DNA of 56,856 nucleotides, taken from the NCBI RefSeq assembly GCF_000192225.1, contig NZ_GL872413.1:2304089-2360944 (forward strand), written 5' to 3'. The DNA comes from Capnocytophaga sp. oral taxon 338 str. F0234 (GTDB lineage: Bacteria > Bacteroidota > Bacteroidia > Flavobacteriales > Flavobacteriaceae). How positions within the stretch are numbered: position 1 is the first letter of the stretch; each line of letters opens with the position of its first letter. Positions 9,847 to 19,390 of the stretch are shown here, in pieces. The notes beneath the pieces were generated by a model, which saw only the letters and a program-made list of their open reading frames with translations, ran no database searches and was not told the DNA's origin. Position numbers and translations under genes: made by a program.

Positions 9847-12204
9847 ATGATTCGCCGCTATACTTACAGACTCCTTAACTACATAAAGACCCATAAAATA
9901 AAATCAGCCATTTTAGTGATTCTATTAATATGGTACACCTTTTGCCTGCCTTCACCTCTCTTTACAGAGGGATATGCTACCATAGTGGAAAGTCGTGAAG
10001 GAAAACTCCTTGGGGGAAAAATAGCCCCTGACGGACAATGGCGTTTCCCTGAGCGGGATAGTGTACCAGAAAAACTCCGTAAGGCGATACTTGCTTATGA
10101 GGATGAGTACTTTCATTATCACTTAGGAGTGAATCCTGTCTCCACTGTAAAAGCACTCCTGGCAAATATTCGCCAGGGACACACGGTGCGAGGAGGCAGT
10201 ACCCTTACTCAACAGGTTATCCGCTTGGCTCGTAAGAACAAATCGCGTACCTACGGAGAAAAACTCATTGAAGCTATCTGGGCTACTCGCTTAGAACTGC
10301 GTTACTCTAAAAAGAAAATCCTTGCTCTTTATGCTTCTCATGCTCCCTTTGGAGGTAATGTTATAGGGGCAGATATGGCTGCATGGCGCTACTTTGGTGT
10401 ACCTGTTGAACAACTCTCTTGGGCAGAGGCTTGTACCTTAGCTGTACTTCCCAATGCTCCAGGACTCATCTACCCAGGAAAAAATCAAATCTTTTTAGAA
10501 AAAAAACGTAACTTCCTCCTTGAAAAACTCTTCAAAAATCGTACCATAGATAAAACCACCTATGACCTTGCTCTTACCGAACCCCTACCTGAAAAACCTC
10601 ATGAACTCCCTAATATAGCCCCGCATCTGGTAGAACGTATCGCTAAAAGTTATGGTGGAAAACGAGAAAGAAGTACTATAAACTACCACTTACAGGAACG
10701 AATCAATCAGATAGTGAAGAAATATTACCTCCACTATAAGCAATTCGAAGTACATAATATGTGTGTATTGGTCGCAGATATACGTTCAGGAGAAGTGCTT
10801 GCTTATATAGGTAATACTCCTACTGATAGGGAACATCAAAAGGACGTCAATATCATTCACCGTCCTCGCAGTACCGGTAGTATACTTAAGCCTTTCCTAT
10901 ATGCTGCCATGCTGGATAGTGGAGAACTCCTTCCTCAAGAGCTTATTGCCGATGTACCTACTCATATTGCAGGTTATGCCCCTCAGAACTTTGAAAACAC
11001 CTATGAGGGAGCTGTCCCTGCCGACGAAGCTTTATATCGCTCACTGAACATTCCCTTTGTACTTATGTTACGCCAATATGGCATTAGTAAGTTTTACCAA
11101 CAATTACAGATGCATCGGTTACGTACCATTAACCGTCATCCCGATCATTATGGATTATCCTTAGTCCTAGGGGGAGCCGAAAGTAACCTATGGGAACTAA
11201 GCCAAGCATACATGAATATGGGAGCTGTTCTGAATCACTTCACAGAAAAAGGTTCCTACCTTTCTCATGCCTTCCAACCTTTAAGTTATCTGCCTTATAC
11301 CCATGACTATGGCAAGGAACAAACCTATAAGAATCACTTAAGCGCAGGGGCTATCTATAAAACCTTTGAAGCTCTTACTCAAGTAAATCGTCCTTCATTT
11401 GATTCAGCTTGGCGTTACTATGCTTCAGCAAGAAAGATTTCTTGGAAAACGGGTACCAGCTTCGGCAATCGGGATGCGTGGTCTATCGGACTGACCTCCC
11501 AATACCTTGTAGGAGTATGGGTAGGAAATGCCTCCGGAGAAGGACGTCCTGAACTTACTGGAGTAGGGACAGCCTCTCCTGTGATGTTAGAAATATTTCA
11601 ACTACTACCTAAAAGCAAATGGTTCAGTACTCCATGGGATGACTTACAGGAAATAGAAGTATGCTCCCAAAGTGGAATGCTCGCCAGTGATATCTGTCCT
11701 AAAAAGAAGATTTATGTACCAAGAGGAAATCTGCAAACAAACCCTTGCAAATATCATAAGTGGGTACACCTATCCTTAGATGGCAAGTGGCAAGTAACCA
11801 CCGATTGTGAATCCTTAGCCAATATTCATTCACAAAGCTGGTTCTCCTTACCTCCTTTAATGGAATGGTTCTACAAAAAACAACACCCTTCTTACCAATC
11901 ACTTCCTGCCATGCGCGAAGATTGTCAAAGAGGTGATAAGCAGAGCGTATTGGATTTTATCTATCCCAAATATGGCACTATACTACACCAAGCTAAAGGA
12001 TTTGGTGGAGATGTGCAACCCATCATCGCCCGTGTGGCTTATAACCATACAGGAAAGCTCTTTTGGTACTTGGACAACACTTATCTGGGAGAAACACTCC
12101 ACTTCCATGATATGAAAATCTTCCTTAGCCAAGGAGAACACTATCTAAAATGTATGGACACTCAGGGCAATGAGAAGACAATCTTAATAATGGTTACCAA
12201 CTAA
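9847..12204 (+). CDS. pbpC: Penicillin-binding protein 1C (peptidoglycan glycosyltransferase/transpeptidase)
   Basis: A 785-residue bifunctional cell-wall synthase. A single membrane helix at about residues 19-35 anchors it in the inner membrane. The glycosyltransferase (GT51) domain follows, with EDEYF (85-89, catalytic Glu) and GGSTLTQQ (116-123). The transpeptidase domain has the SxxK motif in TGSILKPF, an SxN motif in SLNIP and KTGTS. The last about 90 residues form the C-terminal domain typical of PBP1C. It polymerises and cross-links glycan strands in the periplasm. In many Bacteroidota pbpC sits next to an alpha-2-macroglobulin gene; here it does not. Length is normal for the family. 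Confidence 0.93.
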   Translation: MIRRYTYRLLNYIKTHKIKSAILVILLIWYTFCLPSPLFTEGYATIVESREGKLLGGKIAPDGQWRFPERDSVPEKLRKAILAYEDEYFHYHLGVNPVSTVKALLANIRQGHTVRGGSTLTQQVIRLARKNKSRTYGEKLIEAIWATRLELRYSKKKILALYASHAPFGGNVIGADMAAWRYFGVPVEQLSWAEACTLAVLPNAPGLIYPGKNQIFLEKKRNFLLEKLFKNRTIDKTTYDLALTEPLPEKPHELPNIAPHLVERIAKSYGGKRERSTINYHLQERINQIVKKYYLHYKQFEVHNMCVLVADIRSGEVLAYIGNTPTDREHQKDVNIIHRPRSTGSILKPFLYAAMLDSGELLPQELIADVPTHIAGYAPQNFENTYEGAVPADEALYRSLNIPFVLMLRQYGISKFYQQLQMHRLRTINRHPDHYGLSLVLGGAESNLWELSQAYMNMGAVLNHFTEKGSYLSHAFQPLSYLPYTHDYGKEQTYKNHLSAGAIYKTFEALTQVNRPSFDSAWRYYASARKISWKTGTSFGNRDAWSIGLTSQYLVGVWVGNASGEGRPELTGVGTASPVMLEIFQLLPKSKWFSTPWDDLQEIEVCSQSGMLASDICPKKKIYVPRGNLQTNPCKYHKWVHLSLDGKWQVTTDCESLANIHSQSWFSLPPLMEWFYKKQHPSYQSLPAMREDCQRGDKQSVLDFIYPKYGTILHQAKGFGGDVQPIIARVAYNHTGKLFWYLDNTYLGETLHFHDMKIFLSQGEHYLKCMDTQGNEKTILIMVTN

Positions 12205-12237
12205 TGATTAAATAAATCATTGCTGGCATTAATCATT
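12203..12237. terminator. Possible weak bidirectional terminator
   Basis: Between the convergent pbpC and kdsD genes, AATGATT (12203-12209) can pair with AATCATT (12215-12221) or with TAATCATT (12230-12237). The stems are A+T-only and overlap the pbpC stop codon, so this is a weak candidate. Confidence 0.3.
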
Positions 12238-12238
12238 A

Positions 12239-13204
12239 TTAAATAATTCCCTCCTGTATAAGGTTATGCAAATGAATGACGCCTATATAGTGTCCCTCTT
12301 TGGTTACAAGCAGTTGAGTAATTTTGTGGTTTTGCATAAGGTCTAAAGCATCTACAGCAAGGACACCTGCTTCCACCGTCTTGGGATGAAGGGACATAAT
12401 ATCCTTTGCTTTTAGTCCTTTAATATCCTCATAATGACTAAGCATACGGCGAATATCTCCATCGGTAATAACCCCTACAATAGTTTCACCTTCAAGGACA
12501 GCCGTAACCCCTAACATTTTTTGGGAGATTTCCACAATCACTTGTTTAATATCTGTATCTGGAGCCACTGCAGGCACCTGATTCTTAGCAATGGCATCTC
12601 CTACAGTAAGGTAAAGCCGCTTACCCAAAGCTCCCCCTGGATGATATTTAGCAAAATCCTGACTTCCAAATTGTTTCATTCGCATAAGAGCTACTGATAA
12701 AGCATCACCTATGACTAATTGAGAGGTCGTAGAGGTCGTAGGGGCTAAGTTATTAGGACAAGCCTCCTGGTGAGTATAGGCATACAATACATAATCAGAT
12801 TGGGTAGCTAAAAAGGATTCCCTATTGGCTGTGATAGCAATTAATGGATTTCCTTCTCGCTTAAGCAAAGGCACTAATACTTTGATTTCTGGAGTATTAC
12901 CACTCTTAGAGATACAAATCACTACATCTCCCTCTTGAATAATCCCCAAATCACCATGAATAGCATCCGCCGCATGCATAAAAATAGAAGGGGTACCTGT
13001 AGAATTCATTGTCGCAACAATTTTTTGAGCGATAATGGCACTTTTTCCTATCCCTGTAATGATGACTCTCCCCTTAGCATGAAGAATAACTTCTACTGAT
13101 TTGATAAAATTTTCATCTAAAAAATTTGTTAATTTTTTTAAAGAATAAAGCTCAGTATCAATGGTTTCCCGAGCAAAATCAAGCACTTTATTAAAATTTT
13201 CCAA
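12239..13204 (-). CDS. kdsD: KpsF/GutQ-type arabinose-5-phosphate isomerase
   Basis: A 321-residue sugar isomerase that interconverts ribulose 5-phosphate and arabinose 5-phosphate, the first step of Kdo synthesis for lipopolysaccharide. Residues about 30-190 form a SIS domain (TGIGKSAIIAQK, SKSGNTPE, then the PTTSTT segment), and about 205-321 hold two CBS domains, including the typical GVITDGDIRR. This is the full family architecture and length. The reading frame opens with TTG at 13202-13204 (ATT one codon earlier is also possible); no in-frame ATG exists near the N-terminus. It is transcribed divergently from recQ from a promoter that overlaps the recQ start codon. Confidence 0.9.
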   Translation of the reverse strand: MENFNKVLDFARETIDTELYSLKKLTNFLDENFIKSVEVILHAKGRVIITGIGKSAIIAQKIVATMNSTGTPSIFMHAADAIHGDLGIIQEGDVVICISKSGNTPEIKVLVPLLKREGNPLIAITANRESFLATQSDYVLYAYTHQEACPNNLAPTTSTTSQLVIGDALSVALMRMKQFGSQDFAKYHPGGALGKRLYLTVGDAIAKNQVPAVAPDTDIKQVIVEISQKMLGVTAVLEGETIVGVITDGDIRRMLSHYEDIKGLKAKDIMSLHPKTVEAGVLAVDALDLMQNHKITQLLVTKEGHYIGVIHLHNLIQEGII

Positions 13205-13256
13205 AATGTTTGTTTTTAAATTTGCTACTTAAAAAAAAAGTTGTAATTTTATCCTG

Positions 13257-13287
13257 CAAAAGTAAGAAAAAATACTACATATTACAA
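13257..13287 (-). promoter_or_regulatory. kdsD promoter overlapping the recQ start
   Basis: On the minus strand TTG (13285-13287) is followed after 20 bases by TACTTTTG (13257-13264), a full Bacteroidota promoter. The -33 TTG shares its first base with the A of the recQ ATG. Expected leader is about 45-50 bases. Confidence 0.65.
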
Positions 13288-15479
13288 TGATGAGTACAAC
13301 AAAAGTTGATTTACAAAAAGCATTAAAAAGTATCTTTGGCTTTAATGCTTTCAAAGGAAAGCAAGAGGAGATTATCACCAGTATTATGGATAATCATCAT
13401 ACCTTCGTGCTAATGCCCACTGGCGGAGGGAAATCCCTTTGTTATCAGCTTCCTGCTTTGCTTAAGGAGGGAACTGCCATTGTGATTTCACCTCTTATTG
13501 CTCTGATGAAAAACCAAGTAGATGTAGTTCGTGGCATCTCTGGTACAGATAAAATCGCTCACGTACTTAATTCTTCCCTTACCAAAGGAGAAATTCGCAC
13601 TGTTATGGAAGATATCCGTAATGGGGAAACCAAGCTCCTATATGTAGCTCCAGAGTCCCTTACCAAAGATGAATATGCGGATTTTCTAAAAACTATTAAC
13701 ATTTCCTTTGTGGCGGTAGATGAGGCACACTGCATTTCCGAATGGGGGCATGATTTCCGTCCTGAATACCGAAATATCAAAGCTATCATTGACCGTTTGG
13801 GGAACAACATCCCTATCATTGCCCTTACAGCTACAGCTACCACTAAGGTACAGGAGGATATCCTAAAGAACTTAGGCATTCCAGAGGCTCTTGTATTCAA
13901 GTCCTCCTTTAACCGTCCTAACCTATATTATGAGGTACGCCCTAAAACAAAGAATATCAATAGTGATATTATTCGTTTCGTAAAACAGCATCCTGGACAA
14001 TCGGGTATTATTTATTGTTTGAGCCGAAAGAGTGTAGAGGAATTAGCACAAACCCTTCAAGTGAATGGGATTACTGCAATCCCCTATCATGCAGGATTGG
14101 ATGCCAAAACCCGTGCTAAACACCAGGACATGTTCCTTATGGAAGAGGTGGAGGTTGTAGTAGCCACTATTGCCTTCGGTATGGGAATTGATAAGCCCGA
14201 TGTTCGTTTTGTTATTCACTATGATATCCCTAAAAGTATAGAAAGTTATTATCAAGAAACCGGACGTGCTGGACGTGATGGTGGTGAGGGATACTGCCTT
14301 GCCTTCTACTGCTACAAAGATATAGAAAAGTTAGAGAAGTTCATGGTAGGAAAACCTATCGCTGAACAGGAAGTAGGACAAGCACTCTTACAGGACATGG
14401 TTGCTTATGCAGAAACCTCTACCTCACGAAGAAAGTTTATATTACACTACTTCGGTGAAGAATTTGATGAAGTTAACGGAGAAGGTGCCAATATGGATGA
14501 TAATATGCGATACCCTAAGAACAAAAAAGAAGCACAAGAACAAGTCTCTATTCTCCTAAATGTCATTGATAAAACCCGACAAAAGTTAAAAGCTAAAGAC
14601 CTTGTCAATGTACTTACTGGGAAGTATTCCGCTATTATCAAGTCCAATCGCTTCGATGAGCAAGATTATTTTGCCTCCGGAAAGGATTTTGATAGCCGTT
14701 ATTGGATGGCTCTTATCCGCCAAGTAATGGTTAATGACTATATCCGCAAGGATATTGAAACATACGGAGTCATGTTCCTTACCGAAAAAGGTCGTGAATT
14801 CCTCAAGAAGCCACATTCCTTTATGATGACTGAAGACCACAATTTTGAGGAAGAAATAGAAGAGGCTCCAAAAAATACCATATCCGCTTTGGATGATACG
14901 CTTTTAAGATACTTGAAAGACCTCAGACGAAAAGTCGCCAAGGAGTTTGAAGTGCCTCCTTTTGTGGTATTCCAAGATGCCTCCCTTGAGGATATGTGCA
15001 TGAAATATCCTATCACCATTACAGAATTAACCAATGTTTTTGGGGTAGGAGAAGGAAAAGCTAAAAAATATGGAAAAGAATTTGTCTCTCTCATAGCTAA
15101 ATATGTGGAAGAAAATGATATCATCCGCCCAGAAGATCTCATTGTAAAGACTACAGGAGCCAACTCAGCTCTCAAACTCTTTATTATCCAAAATATAGAC
15201 AAAAAACTACCCCTCCCTGATATTGCTAAGGCTAAAGGGCTTACTATGGATGAATTCCTTAAGGAAATGGAACAAATTGTATATAGTGGTACTAAGCTCA
15301 ATATCAACTATTGGATAGATGAAATCCTAGATGAAGAGCAACAGGAAGAACTTCATGACTATTTCCTAGAAGCTGAAACTGACAAGATCTCAGTAGCCTC
15401 CAAAGAATTTGGCGGTGACTATGAAGATGATGAACTACGCCTATACCGTATTAAGTTTATCAGCGAAGTAGGAAACTAA
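13287..15479 (+). CDS. recQ: ATP-dependent DNA helicase RecQ
   Basis: A 730-residue superfamily-2 helicase that unwinds DNA 3' to 5' during recombination repair. The helicase core shows Walker A GGGKS (46-50), the DEAH box (145-148, followed by CISEWGHDFRPEYR), TATAT (motif III) and QETGRAGRDG (motif VI). An RQC-type region follows, though the usual zinc-binding cysteine cluster is not obvious here. An HRDC domain lies at about 540-610 (PPFVVFQDASLEDM...). The C-terminal extension of about 120 residues is usual for Bacteroidota RecQ. Two adjacent ATG codons (13287 and 13290) are possible starts; a strong terminator follows the gene. Confidence 0.93.
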   Translation: MMSTTKVDLQKALKSIFGFNAFKGKQEEIITSIMDNHHTFVLMPTGGGKSLCYQLPALLKEGTAIVISPLIALMKNQVDVVRGISGTDKIAHVLNSSLTKGEIRTVMEDIRNGETKLLYVAPESLTKDEYADFLKTINISFVAVDEAHCISEWGHDFRPEYRNIKAIIDRLGNNIPIIALTATATTKVQEDILKNLGIPEALVFKSSFNRPNLYYEVRPKTKNINSDIIRFVKQHPGQSGIIYCLSRKSVEELAQTLQVNGITAIPYHAGLDAKTRAKHQDMFLMEEVEVVVATIAFGMGIDKPDVRFVIHYDIPKSIESYYQETGRAGRDGGEGYCLAFYCYKDIEKLEKFMVGKPIAEQEVGQALLQDMVAYAETSTSRRKFILHYFGEEFDEVNGEGANMDDNMRYPKNKKEAQEQVSILLNVIDKTRQKLKAKDLVNVLTGKYSAIIKSNRFDEQDYFASGKDFDSRYWMALIRQVMVNDYIRKDIETYGVMFLTEKGREFLKKPHSFMMTEDHNFEEEIEEAPKNTISALDDTLLRYLKDLRRKVAKEFEVPPFVVFQDASLEDMCMKYPITITELTNVFGVGEGKAKKYGKEFVSLIAKYVEENDIIRPEDLIVKTTGANSALKLFIIQNIDKKLPLPDIAKAKGLTMDEFLKEMEQIVYSGTKLNINYWIDEILDEEQQEELHDYFLEAETDKISVASKEFGGDYEDDELRLYRIKFISEVGN

Positions 15480-15498
15480 TATTAAGATAAATATTTTA

Positions 15499-15527
15499 GG
15501 GATGAATGCATGTTCATCCCTTTTTTT
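15499..15527 (+). terminator. Rho-independent terminator of recQ
   Basis: Perfect 8-bp stem GGGATGAA / TTCATCCC with a TGCATG loop followed by seven T residues, 20 bases after the recQ stop. Confidence 0.85.
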
Positions 15528-15651
15528 GTATATAATCACTTTTTCTTAAATCTGAATTATAGAAAACATACCTTTTCATATCCCTCATTTATAGATGAAA
15601 AATTTACAAATAAATCTGCAACAGAAATTTTCTCTTTTCTTTGCTTAATTA

Positions 15652-15682
15652 TTGATTATTTGAAAATTATTAACTATTTTTG
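15652..15682 (+). promoter_or_regulatory. glnS promoter
   Basis: TTG (15652-15654), a 20-base spacer, then TATTTTTG (15675-15682). The expected leader before glnS is about 65 bases. Confidence 0.65.
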
Positions 15683-15750
15683 CAGTTTTAAATATAGCTA
15701 AAAAAAGTAAAATATTTAGCTATATTTTATAATAACTCAAAACTCATTTT

Positions 15751-17445
15751 ATGTTAGAAGAAATTAAGGAACAACGTGCTAATAATTTTATAGAAAATAT
15801 TATAGAAGAAGATCTTGCTGCTGGCTTTCCCGCCAGCGCCTTACGCTTTCGCTTCCCTCCAGAACCCAACGGATATTTACACCTTGGACATGCAAGTTCT
15901 ATCTGTCTGAATTTTGGCTTAGGCTTACGCTATAATGCCCCTGTAAACCTGCGGTTTGACGATACTAACCCTAGCAAGGAAGAACAGGAATATGTGGATG
16001 CTATTCGTCGTGATGTACAATGGCTTGGCTTCCATTGGGATAAAGAATGCTATGCTTCCGATTACTTCCAAGAACTCTACGATTGGGCAGTACTACTCAT
16101 CAAAAAAGGAAAAGCGTATGTGGACAAACAAACCTCCGAAGAAATAGCCTCCCAAAAAGGAACTCCTACGATAGCAGGCACGGAAAGTCCTTATCGCAAT
16201 ACTTCCCCCGAGGAAAACCTTGCCCTTTTCGAGCGCATGAAGAACGGTGAGTTTGAAAATGGCACTTATGTACTTCGCGCTAAAATAGATATGGCATCGC
16301 CCAATATGCTTATGCGAGACCCTATTATCTACCGTATCATGAATGCTTCCCATCATCGCACAGGCGATAAGTGGCATATCTACCCTATGTACGACTGGGC
16401 ACACGGCGAGAGTGACTACCTTGAACAAATATCCCACTCCCTTTGTACGCTGGAATTCTTACCGCATAGGGAGTTGTACGATTGGTTTTTAGATCAAGTG
16501 TATGACAACACACGTACCCGCCCCAAACAACGTGAGTTTGCCCGCCGTAACCTCAGCCATACCATTGTAAGCAAGCGAAAACTCTTGCAATTGGTTACTG
16601 AACACTATGTTGCTGGATGGGACGATCCTCGTATGCCTACTATTTCTGGCTTACGTCGCCGTGGCTATACTCCAGAGGCAATACGTAAGTTTGCTGATAC
16701 TATCGGTATCGCTAAGCGAGAAAACCTTATTGATGTATCGCTCTTAGAATTCTGCGTGCGCGAAGACCTTAATAAGAAAGCTAACCGCGTAATGGCAGTG
16801 CTTGACCCTATAAAGGTAGTGATTACCAATTATCCTGAAGGACAAGAAGAATGGCTTGATGCTGAAAACAATCCGGAGGTAACTCCATTAACTTATCGAA
16901 AAGTACCTTTTAGCCGTGAGCTATATATAGAACGTGATGACTTCCGCGAAGAAGCTGATAAGAAATATTTCCGCTTGAAATTAGGTGGTGAAGTGCGTCT
17001 TAAGAATGCTTACATCATTAAAGCACAAAGTGTAGTGAAGGACGCTGAGGGTAATATTACCGAAATCCACTGCACCTATGACCCTGATAGCCGTAGTGGT
17101 AGTGGTACCGAAGCGAGTATGCGTAAGGTGAAAGGTACACTCCATTGGGTATCAATTGCTCATGCTATACCTGCTGAAACACGACTATATGACCGCCTTT
17201 TTACTGTGCCCGAACCCGACCGACAGGAGGACAGCTTCTTGAACTATATCAATCCCAATTCCTTGAAAATAGTAACTGCTTATGTAGAACCTAACCTTAA
17301 GACAGCACAGGTAGGTGATACTGTACAGTTCCAACGCCTTGGCTACTTCTGTGTAGATACTGACAGCAATGCAGAGAAACTTGTATTCAACAAAACCGTA
17401 GGCTTAAAAGATACATGGGCTAAGATAGAAGTGAAAGAGGAATAA
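15751..17445 (+). CDS. glnS: Glutaminyl-tRNA synthetase
   Basis: A 564-residue class I aminoacyl-tRNA synthetase that charges tRNA-Gln with glutamine in the cytoplasm. The HIGH signature is HLGH (44-47) preceded by FPPEPNGY, which is specific for the GlnRS/GluRS group; the KMSKS loop is VSKRK, which is the GlnRS form. The anticodon-binding beta-barrels fill residues about 340-560. Length agrees with bacterial GlnRS. Its presence means glutaminyl-tRNA can be made directly. A short 29-base gap without a terminator leads to the repeat lipoprotein gene, so read-through is likely. Confidence 0.95.
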   Translation: MLEEIKEQRANNFIENIIEEDLAAGFPASALRFRFPPEPNGYLHLGHASSICLNFGLGLRYNAPVNLRFDDTNPSKEEQEYVDAIRRDVQWLGFHWDKECYASDYFQELYDWAVLLIKKGKAYVDKQTSEEIASQKGTPTIAGTESPYRNTSPEENLALFERMKNGEFENGTYVLRAKIDMASPNMLMRDPIIYRIMNASHHRTGDKWHIYPMYDWAHGESDYLEQISHSLCTLEFLPHRELYDWFLDQVYDNTRTRPKQREFARRNLSHTIVSKRKLLQLVTEHYVAGWDDPRMPTISGLRRRGYTPEAIRKFADTIGIAKRENLIDVSLLEFCVREDLNKKANRVMAVLDPIKVVITNYPEGQEEWLDAENNPEVTPLTYRKVPFSRELYIERDDFREEADKKYFRLKLGGEVRLKNAYIIKAQSVVKDAEGNITEIHCTYDPDSRSGSGTEASMRKVKGTLHWVSIAHAIPAETRLYDRLFTVPEPDRQEDSFLNYINPNSLKIVTAYVEPNLKTAQVGDTVQFQRLGYFCVDTDSNAEKLVFNKTVGLKDTWAKIEVKEE

Positions 17446-17474
17446 TTTTTAAAGATCATAAAAACAAACATAAA

Positions 17475-19325
17475 ATGAGACGTATTTTTAATTTTACTAT
17501 CATGGCTCTTGCCATGAGTTTGCTTATTATAAGCTGCAAAAAGAGTGAAAAAGAAGTGGAAGCACCTCCCACTCAACTGAAGTTTACCCCTGAAAGAACA
17601 GAGGTAGAGGTAGGAAAAACAGCCACTGTAACCATTGTAGGAACTTGGAATAAAACCGACAAGGTACAAATAGCTAATAAAGAAATCATAACACAACAAG
17701 GAGAGGTTACCGATAACAAAATCAACCTACTGGCCAAAAAAGTGGGGACTACTAAAGTGAATGTGCTAACTGCTGATGGTCGTAATAGGGGTAACTTTGA
17801 AGTTACAGTAACCCCTACCTCTGAACTACACTTTACTCCTAAAAAACCAGAAGTGGAAATAGGAAAAGCAACTACTGTAACCATTGTAGGAACTTGGAAT
17901 ACTACTGACAAAGTGCAGATAGCTGATAAAGAAATCGTAACACAACAAGGAGAAGTTACCGATAACAAAATCAACCTATTGGCTAAGAAAGTGGGGACTA
18001 CCAAAGTGAGTGTGCTAACTGCTGATGGTCGTAATAGGGGCAGTTTTGAAATTACAGTAACTCCTATCGCTGAGCTACATTTTACCCCTGAAAGACCCGA
18101 AATAGAAGAAGGAAAAACGGCAGAGATCACCATAGTGGGAACCTGGAATACCTCTGACAAAGTAAAGGTAGAAAACACCGAAATTGTAGAACAACAAGGA
18201 GAGGTTACTAACAATAAAATCACTCTTTTGGCAAAAAAAGTAGGAGATACTAAGGTGGAGATCTTCACAGCTAATGGTCATAAAAGAGGTAGCTTCCAAG
18301 TGATTGTAACCCCTAAGTTGCTACTTTCCTTCTCCCCTGAAAGTGTATCCATAGAAGAGGGGAAAACAACAATTGTAACCATTACAGGAGTATGGAATAC
18401 CACTGATAGAGTACAAATAACCGATGGGGAAGTAGCTGCCCTACAAGGAGAAGTTACCGATAACAAAATCACCCTATTGGCTAAGAAAGTAGGGGCTACC
18501 AAAGTAGAAGTTTTCACTAAAGAAGGACAAAGTAGGGGTAGTTTTGAAGTTACAGTAACTCCTAAACTCTTACTTACCTTTAATCCTGTAAAAGCTGTTG
18601 TAAAGAAAGAAGAAACTACCACTGTAACTATCATAGGGGTATGGAATACTACCGATAGAATACAGATAGCTAATAACGAAATCGTTGAGCTAAAGGGAGG
18701 AGTTACTAATAACAAAATCACCCTATTGGCTAAGAAAGTGGGTAATACTAAGGTAGAAATATTCACTGCAGATAATCGCAGCCGAGGTAGTTTTGAAGTA
18801 TCTGTATATACCTTAGCCAATACTCTTAAATTGGCTTATAAAGCAGATATCCCTCACTACAAAACAGGGATCACCGACAAAGAAGAATACAAACGCCTTA
18901 TAGAAGAAACGCTCGAAGCCTACGAAAAACTGAAATTAGAATTAGAAGGTTTGGAGAAATATCCCTTAGATAAATACCATTACAATATGCAAGATAAGAC
19001 TTGGCATGAAGGAATAAGAATCTCTAGATCTGCAACGAAACATTATAAAGAAACTAAAGATACTGCTAGTCTTACAGACTTAAAAAAGACATATGAAGAT
19101 CTGCATCTATTCGGAATTGATTTTGCTGAAGTAGAAATCATGGCACGAATAGCTGAACAATATCGTAAGAAATATCCTAATAATACAGAAATAGAAAAAC
19201 TTATTAAAGAGAATTTTAATGGGGAGTACACTAATTTGGATGGGCCTCACTTAACTAATTATCTCAATAATAATATAGTAACTGCTTTCAATAAAATTAT
19301 TGATATTGTAAATAGTCTCCAATAA
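17475..19325 (+). CDS. Lipoprotein with five 83-residue Ig-like repeats
   Basis: A 616-residue protein of unknown function. It has a lipoprotein signal peptide with the acceptor Cys at residue 21 (LLIISC), followed by KKSEKE, partly similar to the charged export signal of surface-exposed Bacteroidota lipoproteins. Residues 35-449 are five tandem repeats with an exact 83-residue period (units begin at 35, 118, 201, 284 and 367), each carrying the VGTWN/TGVWN, GEVT-NKI and LLAKKVG-TKV motifs; the fold is probably a bacterial Ig-like beta-sandwich. Residues about 450-616 are helical, Lys/Glu-rich and show no motif I recognise. It is probably an outer-membrane stalk displaying the C-terminal domain. 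The expected partner is unknown. Confidence 0.8.
   Translation: MRRIFNFTIMALAMSLLIISCKKSEKEVEAPPTQLKFTPERTEVEVGKTATVTIVGTWNKTDKVQIANKEIITQQGEVTDNKINLLAKKVGTTKVNVLTADGRNRGNFEVTVTPTSELHFTPKKPEVEIGKATTVTIVGTWNTTDKVQIADKEIVTQQGEVTDNKINLLAKKVGTTKVSVLTADGRNRGSFEITVTPIAELHFTPERPEIEEGKTAEITIVGTWNTSDKVKVENTEIVEQQGEVTNNKITLLAKKVGDTKVEIFTANGHKRGSFQVIVTPKLLLSFSPESVSIEEGKTTIVTITGVWNTTDRVQITDGEVAALQGEVTDNKITLLAKKVGATKVEVFTKEGQSRGSFEVTVTPKLLLTFNPVKAVVKKEETTTVTIIGVWNTTDRIQIANNEIVELKGGVTNNKITLLAKKVGNTKVEIFTADNRSRGSFEVSVYTLANTLKLAYKADIPHYKTGITDKEEYKRLIEETLEAYEKLKLELEGLEKYPLDKYHYNMQDKTWHEGIRISRSATKHYKETKDTASLTDLKKTYEDLHLFGIDFAEVEIMARIAEQYRKKYPNNTEIEKLIKENFNGEYTNLDGPHLTNYLNNNIVTAFNKIIDIVNSLQ
17577..18821 (+). 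repeat. Five tandem 249-bp coding repeats
   Basis: Units start at 17577, 17826, 18075, 18324 and 18573, each exactly 249 bases with no length drift. Units 1 and 2 are almost identical in DNA over long stretches, including the same wobble bases; units 3-5 are more diverged. This suggests recent duplication of unit 1 or 2. Confidence 0.85.
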
Positions 19326-19355
19326 GTAAGGAAGAAGAAGTTGTAGAAAGAGATA

Positions 19356-19390
19356 AGTGAAGAGTGAAAAATTTCATTCTTCACTTTTTA
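19356..19390. terminator. Shared terminator between convergent genes
   Basis: 14-base arms (19356-19369 and 19372-19385, one G-T wobble) around a 2-base loop, followed by a T run on the plus strand. The right arm overlaps the last codons and TGA stop of the minus-strand response regulator. Confidence 0.7.

Noticed and set aside
14738-15307. 189-residue minus-strand frame inside recQ
   Set aside because: Antisense to the conserved HRDC and C-terminal region; composition is that of a shadow frame.
17573-18820. Long minus-strand reading frames (231 and 180 residues) opposite the repeat lipoprotein
   Set aside because: They follow the 249-base period of the sense gene, are Ser/Thr/Leu-rich shadows and have no start signals of their own.
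17577-18821. Regular repeats as a CRISPR array
   Set aside because: Units are 249 bases of coding sequence without spacers; there are no cas genes.
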